This document shows positions 23,152 to 26,568 of a stretch of DNA of 26,568 nucleotides, one piece after another. The stretch is from Firmicutes bacterium UBA1764 (GTDB lineage: Bacteria; Bacillota; Clostridia; Peptostreptococcales; Anaerovoracaceae). Under the pieces are notes generated by a model that saw nothing but the letters and a program-made list of their open reading frames with translations, was not told the DNA's origin and did not search any database. Numbering within the stretch: the stretch's first letter is position 1; every line of letters starts with the position of its first letter. Position numbers and translations under genes: made by a program. The stretch lies in contig DCHA01000049.1 in the NCBI GenBank assembly GCA_002315535.1, forward strand, positions 7,666-34,233. Reading direction: 5' to 3'.

Positions 23152-23157
23152 TATCAT
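23129..23157 (+). promoter_or_regulatory. Internal promoter for rlmH, leaderless-type
   Basis: TTGAAA (23129-23134), a 17-base spacer and TATCAT (23152-23157). The hexamer ends six bases before the rlmH ATG, so the transcript would begin at the start codon. The -35 lies inside the last codons of the SulP gene. Confidence 0.45.
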
Positions 23158-23163
23158 CAATAC

Positions 23164-23613
23164 ATGAACTATACCATACTGTGTATCGGAAAACTGAAGG
23201 AAAGCTTCTGGAGAGAGGCCTGCAACGAATACGTCAAAAGACTCGGACGTTTCGGCAAGGTCGATATTGTTGAGCTTCAAGAAAGTAAGAGTGATGACAA
23301 GGATGAGGAAAGCACTGCTATTCTTTCCCACATTCCCAAATCAAGCTATGTAATAGCCCTGGATGTCGGAGGAAAGCGCTTCAGCTCTGAAGGACTTGCT
23401 CAGAAAATAGAAGCACTTGCACTTGATGGCATCAGTCATATTTGCTTTATCATCGGAGGATCAAACGGATTTAATGATGAAGTGAGAAAAGCCTCAGATT
23501 ACAGACTCAGCTTCTCCGACTTTACATTTCCACACCAGCTTATGCGAGTAATATTGCTCGAACAAATATATCGCTCCTGCAAAATAAGTGCGGGCGAGAA
23601 ATATCATAAATAA
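23164..23613 (+). CDS. rlmH: 23S rRNA pseudouridine-1915 N3-methyltransferase RlmH
   Basis: 149 residues, SPOUT-family enzyme that methylates pseudouridine 1915 of helix 69 in the assembled 70S ribosome. Signs are MNYTILCIGKLKESFW at the start, ALDVGGKRFSS (74-84), the SAM-binding knot loop FIIGGSNGF (about 95-103) and the end FPHQLMRVILLEQIYRSCKI followed by GEKYHK. The length is normal. There is no Shine-Dalgarno before this ATG, and the SulP stop lies in the same frame 12 bases upstream, so no longer start is possible. Translation is either by reinitiation after SulP or from a leaderless transcript (see promoter). It overlaps the MATE gene by one base. Confidence 0.97.
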   Translation: MNYTILCIGKLKESFWREACNEYVKRLGRFGKVDIVELQESKSDDKDEESTAILSHIPKSSYVIALDVGGKRFSSEGLAQKIEALALDGISHICFIIGGSNGFNDEVRKASDYRLSFSDFTFPHQLMRVILLEQIYRSCKISAGEKYHK

Positions 23614-24980
23614 TGGCAGTTAACAATATGACAGCCGGCAGTATTTATAAACAGATGCTGCGTTTTGCTATTCCGATTTTTATCAGCCAGCTGTTTCAAC
23701 AACTATATAACGTAGCAGACAGTGTCATTGTCGGGCACTATCTCGCAACCAGCTCTCTGGCCGCCGTAGGATCCTCCGGAAATCTAATATTCTTATTTGT
23801 AAGCTTTTTCGAAGGGCTTTCTCTGGGCGCCGGAGTTTTAATTTCCAAGAACTATGGCGCAGGCAATAAAATTGCCGTAAAAAAAGCTGTTCATACAACA
23901 ATAGCCTCCGGTATTATCGCAGGAATAATACTTACCACCGCCGGTGTACTTTTAACTCCAAAGCTGCTTGTTCTCATGAATACCGATGAGCAGTTCCTGC
24001 CCGAAGCAATAGAATACTTCCGTTTTTATTTCTACGGAGCAATGGGACTAGTTATGTACAATATTAGCAGAGGTATAATGATGGCTGTCGGAGACAGCAG
24101 AAAGCCTTTGTATTATTTAATTTTTTCGTCAATACTCAATGTACTTCTTGATTTTCTTTTTATCGGAGTACTTGGATATGGGGTTTGGTCTGCAGCGCTT
24201 GCCACAAGTATTGCACAAGTTATAAGTGCTATTTTGTGTCTAACTAATTTGTGCAGAAGACAGGACGAAGTCCATCTTGCTATTTCAGAAATCAAAATAC
24301 ATAAAAAAGAATTTATTGAGATTATCAAGCTGGGTGTACCCTCCGGAGTACAGAATTCCGTAATAGGTCTGGCAAATGTCATCGTCCTTGCTCAAGTGAA
24401 CAGCTTCGGGATGATAGCATCTGCAACCTTCGGCGCATATTCAAAAACCGAAGGCTTTGTATTCCTGCCCATAACAAGCATTAATATGGCAATAACAACC
24501 TTTATCGGACAAAACCTCGGAGCAAAACAATATGAAAGAGCGAAAAAAGGGGCTCGCTTTGGAATATTCACCGCAATGCTCGCGGCCGCAATAGTAGGAA
24601 TATTATTTGTTCTTTTCAAAAGCCCCATTATCGGAATTTACTCCCAAGACCCTGAGGTTCTGGCTTTATCAAGGATACAAATTAATACTATCGCGCCTTT
24701 TTATATTTTCCTTGCCCTCGCCCACTCCATCGCATCAGTATGCAAAGGGGCAGGAAGGGCAACTGCTCCAATGCTGATCATGCTTGGAATATGGTGCGTA
24801 TTCAGAATCAGCTATATTTTAACTGTAATGAAGCTCTTCGGAGAAATTCAATTAATCTATTGGGCATACCCTATTACATGGATTTTGAGTGATATAATAT
24901 TCGTAACTTATTATTTAAAGTCTGACTGGGTTCACGGCTTTGAAAAACAAAAAGGAGAAAAAGATGTACAGATTCAATAA
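23613..24980 (+). CDS. MATE-family multidrug/sodium (or proton) antiporter
   Basis: 455 residues with 12 predicted membrane helices in two homologous halves. The first half opens with MLRFAIPIFISQLFQQLYNVADSV, a typical MATE start, and the second with IIKLGVPSGVQNS near residue 235. FIGQNLGAKQYERAKKG (about 298-314) is the loop motif repeated from NYGAGNKIAVKKA in the first half. The start codon shares its A with the rlmH stop (TAATG), and there is no good ribosome binding site, so it is likely coupled to rlmH. The end overlaps the threonine aldolase start by 17 bases. Exported compound unknown. Confidence 0.93.
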   Translation: MAVNNMTAGSIYKQMLRFAIPIFISQLFQQLYNVADSVIVGHYLATSSLAAVGSSGNLIFLFVSFFEGLSLGAGVLISKNYGAGNKIAVKKAVHTTIASGIIAGIILTTAGVLLTPKLLVLMNTDEQFLPEAIEYFRFYFYGAMGLVMYNISRGIMMAVGDSRKPLYYLIFSSILNVLLDFLFIGVLGYGVWSAALATSIAQVISAILCLTNLCRRQDEVHLAISEIKIHKKEFIEIIKLGVPSGVQNSVIGLANVIVLAQVNSFGMIASATFGAYSKTEGFVFLPITSINMAITTFIGQNLGAKQYERAKKGARFGIFTAMLAAAIVGILFVLFKSPIIGIYSQDPEVLALSRIQINTIAPFYIFLALAHSIASVCKGAGRATAPMLIMLGIWCVFRISYILTVMKLFGEIQLIYWAYPITWILSDIIFVTYYLKSDWVHGFEKQKGEKDVQIQ

Positions 24981-25989
24981 TGACTACAGTCAAATTGCAC
25001 ATCCGGCTGTAATGAAGGCTCTAAGCGATACCGAAGGCAAATCCTATGGAGGATACGGCATAGATCCGTGCTGCAAGAAAGCCGCAAAAATGATTAAGGA
25101 CAGACTCAATGCAAAGAATTCCGATGTACATTTCCTGGTAGGAGGTACACAAACTAATTTTATTGCCATTGATGCAGCGCTCAGGCCATATGAAGAAGTA
25201 ATCTGCGCTGACAGCGGTCACATCAACGCGCATGAAGCGGGCGCCGTTGAAAGATGCGGACACAAGATTGTAACTATTCCTAACAGTGATGGTAAAATCA
25301 GTGCAAGCGCAGTTGCCAAGATTGCTCAGGATTATAAGGAAAGCGTTATTCCGGAGCATGTCACAGTTCCAAGAATGGTTTATATTTCATTCCCTACTGA
25401 ATACGGAACAATCTATACAAAGAAGGAACTCAGCGATTTATACAAAGTCTGCAAGAAGTACAAGATGTATCTTTTCGTAGACGGAGCCAGACTTGCTTAC
25501 GGACTTGGAGCCGAAAAGAATGATGTTAAATTTGAAGATTTCGCAAAGCTCTGCGACCTATTCTATCTCGGCGGAACAAAATGCGGAGCCATGTTTGGAG
25601 AGGCTCTCGTAATTAACAACGATGATATTAAGCCATACTTTAGAAATATGCTAAAACAAAATGGAGCTATGCTTGCAAAGGGATGGCTTCTCGGTACACA
25701 GTTCAGCGCCTTAATGAAGGATGACCTGTACTTTAAGCTCGGACAGGATGCCGTAAAGCAGGCAGACAGATTAAAGAAAGCCTTCGCTAGAAAAGGCATC
25801 AAGGAATATATCAAGAGCCCGACGAATCAGATATTCGTTGTAATAGACAAAGCTCTTGAAGCAAAGCTTTCAAAGGATTTCGTATTTGAATTTGAAGGCA
25901 AATACGACAGCAAGCATGATATAGTCAGATTCTGCACCTCATGGTATACAAAAGATGAAGAAATCGATGCATTAATAAAAGCTCTGTAA
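24964..25989 (+). CDS. PLP-dependent threonine aldolase / beta-eliminating lyase family protein
   Basis: 341 residues, fold type I PLP enzyme. It resembles low-specificity L-threonine aldolase (threonine to glycine plus acetaldehyde). Seen are YGGYGIDP (28-35), GGTQTNF (60-66), ADSGHINAHE (H86, which stacks on PLP), FVDGARL (171-177, D173 and R176) and the Schiff-base lysine in LGGTKCGAMFGEA (K206). The ATG at 24964 is chosen because AAAGGAG is six bases upstream; an in-frame ATG at 24940 has no such site and would extend the overlap with the MATE gene. It is last in the SulP-rlmH-MATE-aldolase run and is ended by the hairpin at 25996. Confidence 0.9.
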   Translation: MYRFNNDYSQIAHPAVMKALSDTEGKSYGGYGIDPCCKKAAKMIKDRLNAKNSDVHFLVGGTQTNFIAIDAALRPYEEVICADSGHINAHEAGAVERCGHKIVTIPNSDGKISASAVAKIAQDYKESVIPEHVTVPRMVYISFPTEYGTIYTKKELSDLYKVCKKYKMYLFVDGARLAYGLGAEKNDVKFEDFAKLCDLFYLGGTKCGAMFGEALVINNDDIKPYFRNMLKQNGAMLAKGWLLGTQFSALMKDDLYFKLGQDAVKQADRLKKAFARKGIKEYIKSPTNQIFVVIDKALEAKLSKDFVFEFEGKYDSKHDIVRFCTSWYTKDEEIDALIKAL

Positions 25990-25995
25990 AAAAAT

Positions 25996-26023
25996 AAGCC
26001 GCTCTGATGAGCGGCTTTTGTAT
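25996..26023. terminator. Bidirectional terminator
   Basis: AAGCCGCTC (25996-26004), loop TGAT, GAGCGGCTT (26009-26017), T-rich on the plus side and A-rich (T-rich on minus) before it. It ends the aldolase gene and the convergent gene that stops at 26024. Confidence 0.9.
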
Positions 26024-26568
26024 TTAATAAAATGTTGTTACGAGCTCCTCCGGCTCTTCAGCAGGCTCAAGCTTCTTAACCACAAGAACAGGACCCACTT
26101 TATTGCCATAAGCTCTGGATTTCTTTATTTCCATTCTGGCAGTAATCATCACCCATGAGCGTGGGGTCGGCTTTGGTCCATTCATTTCGCAGGCAAGACC
26201 CGCAGGCTGAATATCCGCTTCGCAGCATGTCATGACCTGACGCCCAACTACAAAGGTGCCGCTTGGGAGTTTACTGGAATCGGCGCAAATGCCTTTAAAC
26301 CTTACAGTCTTTCCGTTATAGCTATCCATGTTCTCGTCCATATCACGATACCAAATAGCATAATCACGATCTTCAATTTCTATGACATCAGCATTCACAT
26401 CAAACGGCAAAGGATCAACGATTTCATCCGGGATAACAGATCCGTCAGGTCTTTCATATACAATGTCGCATTTCCTGTTTGCCCCGCGTACAATCTTATG
26501 AAGCGCCATCATATCCATGTCGTCTGTGTACCTGTTAAACACGATACAGTCACAGGTCTTTAATTTGT
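26024..26568 (-). CDS. C-terminal part of a probable G3E-type GTPase fused to a YcgQ/TIGR03943-like domain (runs off right edge)
   Basis: The frame is open to the right edge, so the GTG at 26542 is not the real start; about 181 residues are visible. The first part (ending ..CDCIVFNRYTDD, then ALHKIVRGANRKCDIVYE and DPLPFDV) resembles the end of a COG0523/CobW-like GTPase domain, where NR would stand in the NKxD position. The later part (NGKTVRFKGICADSSKLPSG, GTFVVGRQVMTCCEADIQPAGL) matches the end of YcgQ/DUF1980 proteins, including the CC pair. YcgQ normally partners the permease-like YcgR. A metal-linked role is a guess from the families. The upstream half is needed for certainty. Confidence 0.65.
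   Translation of the reverse strand, partial: KLKTCDCIVFNRYTDDMDMMALHKIVRGANRKCDIVYERPDGSVIPDEIVDPLPFDVNADVIEIEDRDYAIWYRDMDENMDSYNGKTVRFKGICADSSKLPSGTFVVGRQVMTCCEADIQPAGLACEMNGPKPTPRSWVMITARMEIKKSRAYGNKVGPVLVVKKLEPAEEPEELVTTFY

Noticed and set aside
23613..23615. Leaderless start for the MATE gene
   Set aside because: It lacks a ribosome binding site, but the TAATG overlap with rlmH explains translation by coupling, and no -10 hexamer sits at the right distance.

Overview
The window reads as chromosomal DNA of a low-to-moderate G+C anaerobic Firmicute, most likely a gut- or mouth-type Clostridium relative (class Clostridia). The evidence is AAAGGA-type ribosome binding sites, an [FeFe]-hydrogenase, PyrR control of pyrimidine genes, a SulP/MATE/RlmH/PepT housekeeping set, and a DUF6514-like small protein. 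No rRNA, tRNA, CRISPR array, phage or insertion sequence was seen. Coding density is high, and most transcription units end in clear hairpin terminators, several of them shared by convergent genes.

Layout. 1-763 (-): start of a threonyl-tRNA synthetase without a TGS domain. 888-3455 (-): a TetM-like ribosomal GTPase fused to a YacP/Rae1-type NYN ribonuclease domain. Divergent from it, 3504-4902 (+): an FMN-dependent alpha-hydroxy-acid dehydrogenase with a Cys-rich N-terminus, and a cupin. 4947-7342 (-): an operon of uracil permease, PyrR and a DUF523/TudS-like thiouracil desulfurase, preceded by a promoter and a PyrR-type attenuator leader that can be read base by base. 7585-10522 (-): a phosphodiester glycosidase, a membrane-anchored partner and uracil phosphoribosyltransferase. 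10689-11299 (+): an XRE regulator and a small DUF6514-like protein, downstream of a 12-bp-arm palindrome. 11396-13213 (-): a long-chain acyl-CoA synthetase. 13390-16428 (+): an orphan 1012-residue protein that I do not recognise. 16484-20004 (-): [FeFe]-hydrogenase HydA plus a NuoF-C-terminus/GltD fusion flavoprotein. 20155-21366 (-): peptidase T. 21517-25989 (+): SulP anion transporter, RlmH, MATE transporter and threonine aldolase. 26024-end (-): C-terminal part of a probable G3E GTPase/YcgQ-like fusion.

How parts fit together. Uracil uptake (UraA), thiouracil-to-uracil conversion (TudS-like), UMP formation (Upp) and UMP sensing (PyrR) make a pyrimidine salvage block. The fusion flavoprotein probably passes NAD(P)H electrons to HydA for H2 exchange. 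The most unusual protein is the GTPase-nuclease fusion: both halves belong to families that act at the ribosomal A site, which suggests a self-contained factor that binds stalled ribosomes and cuts mRNA. A second unusual pattern is that three genes (3455, 10522 and 23164) have a -10-like hexamer ending 6-7 bases before the start codon and no Shine-Dalgarno sequence, as expected of leaderless mRNAs.
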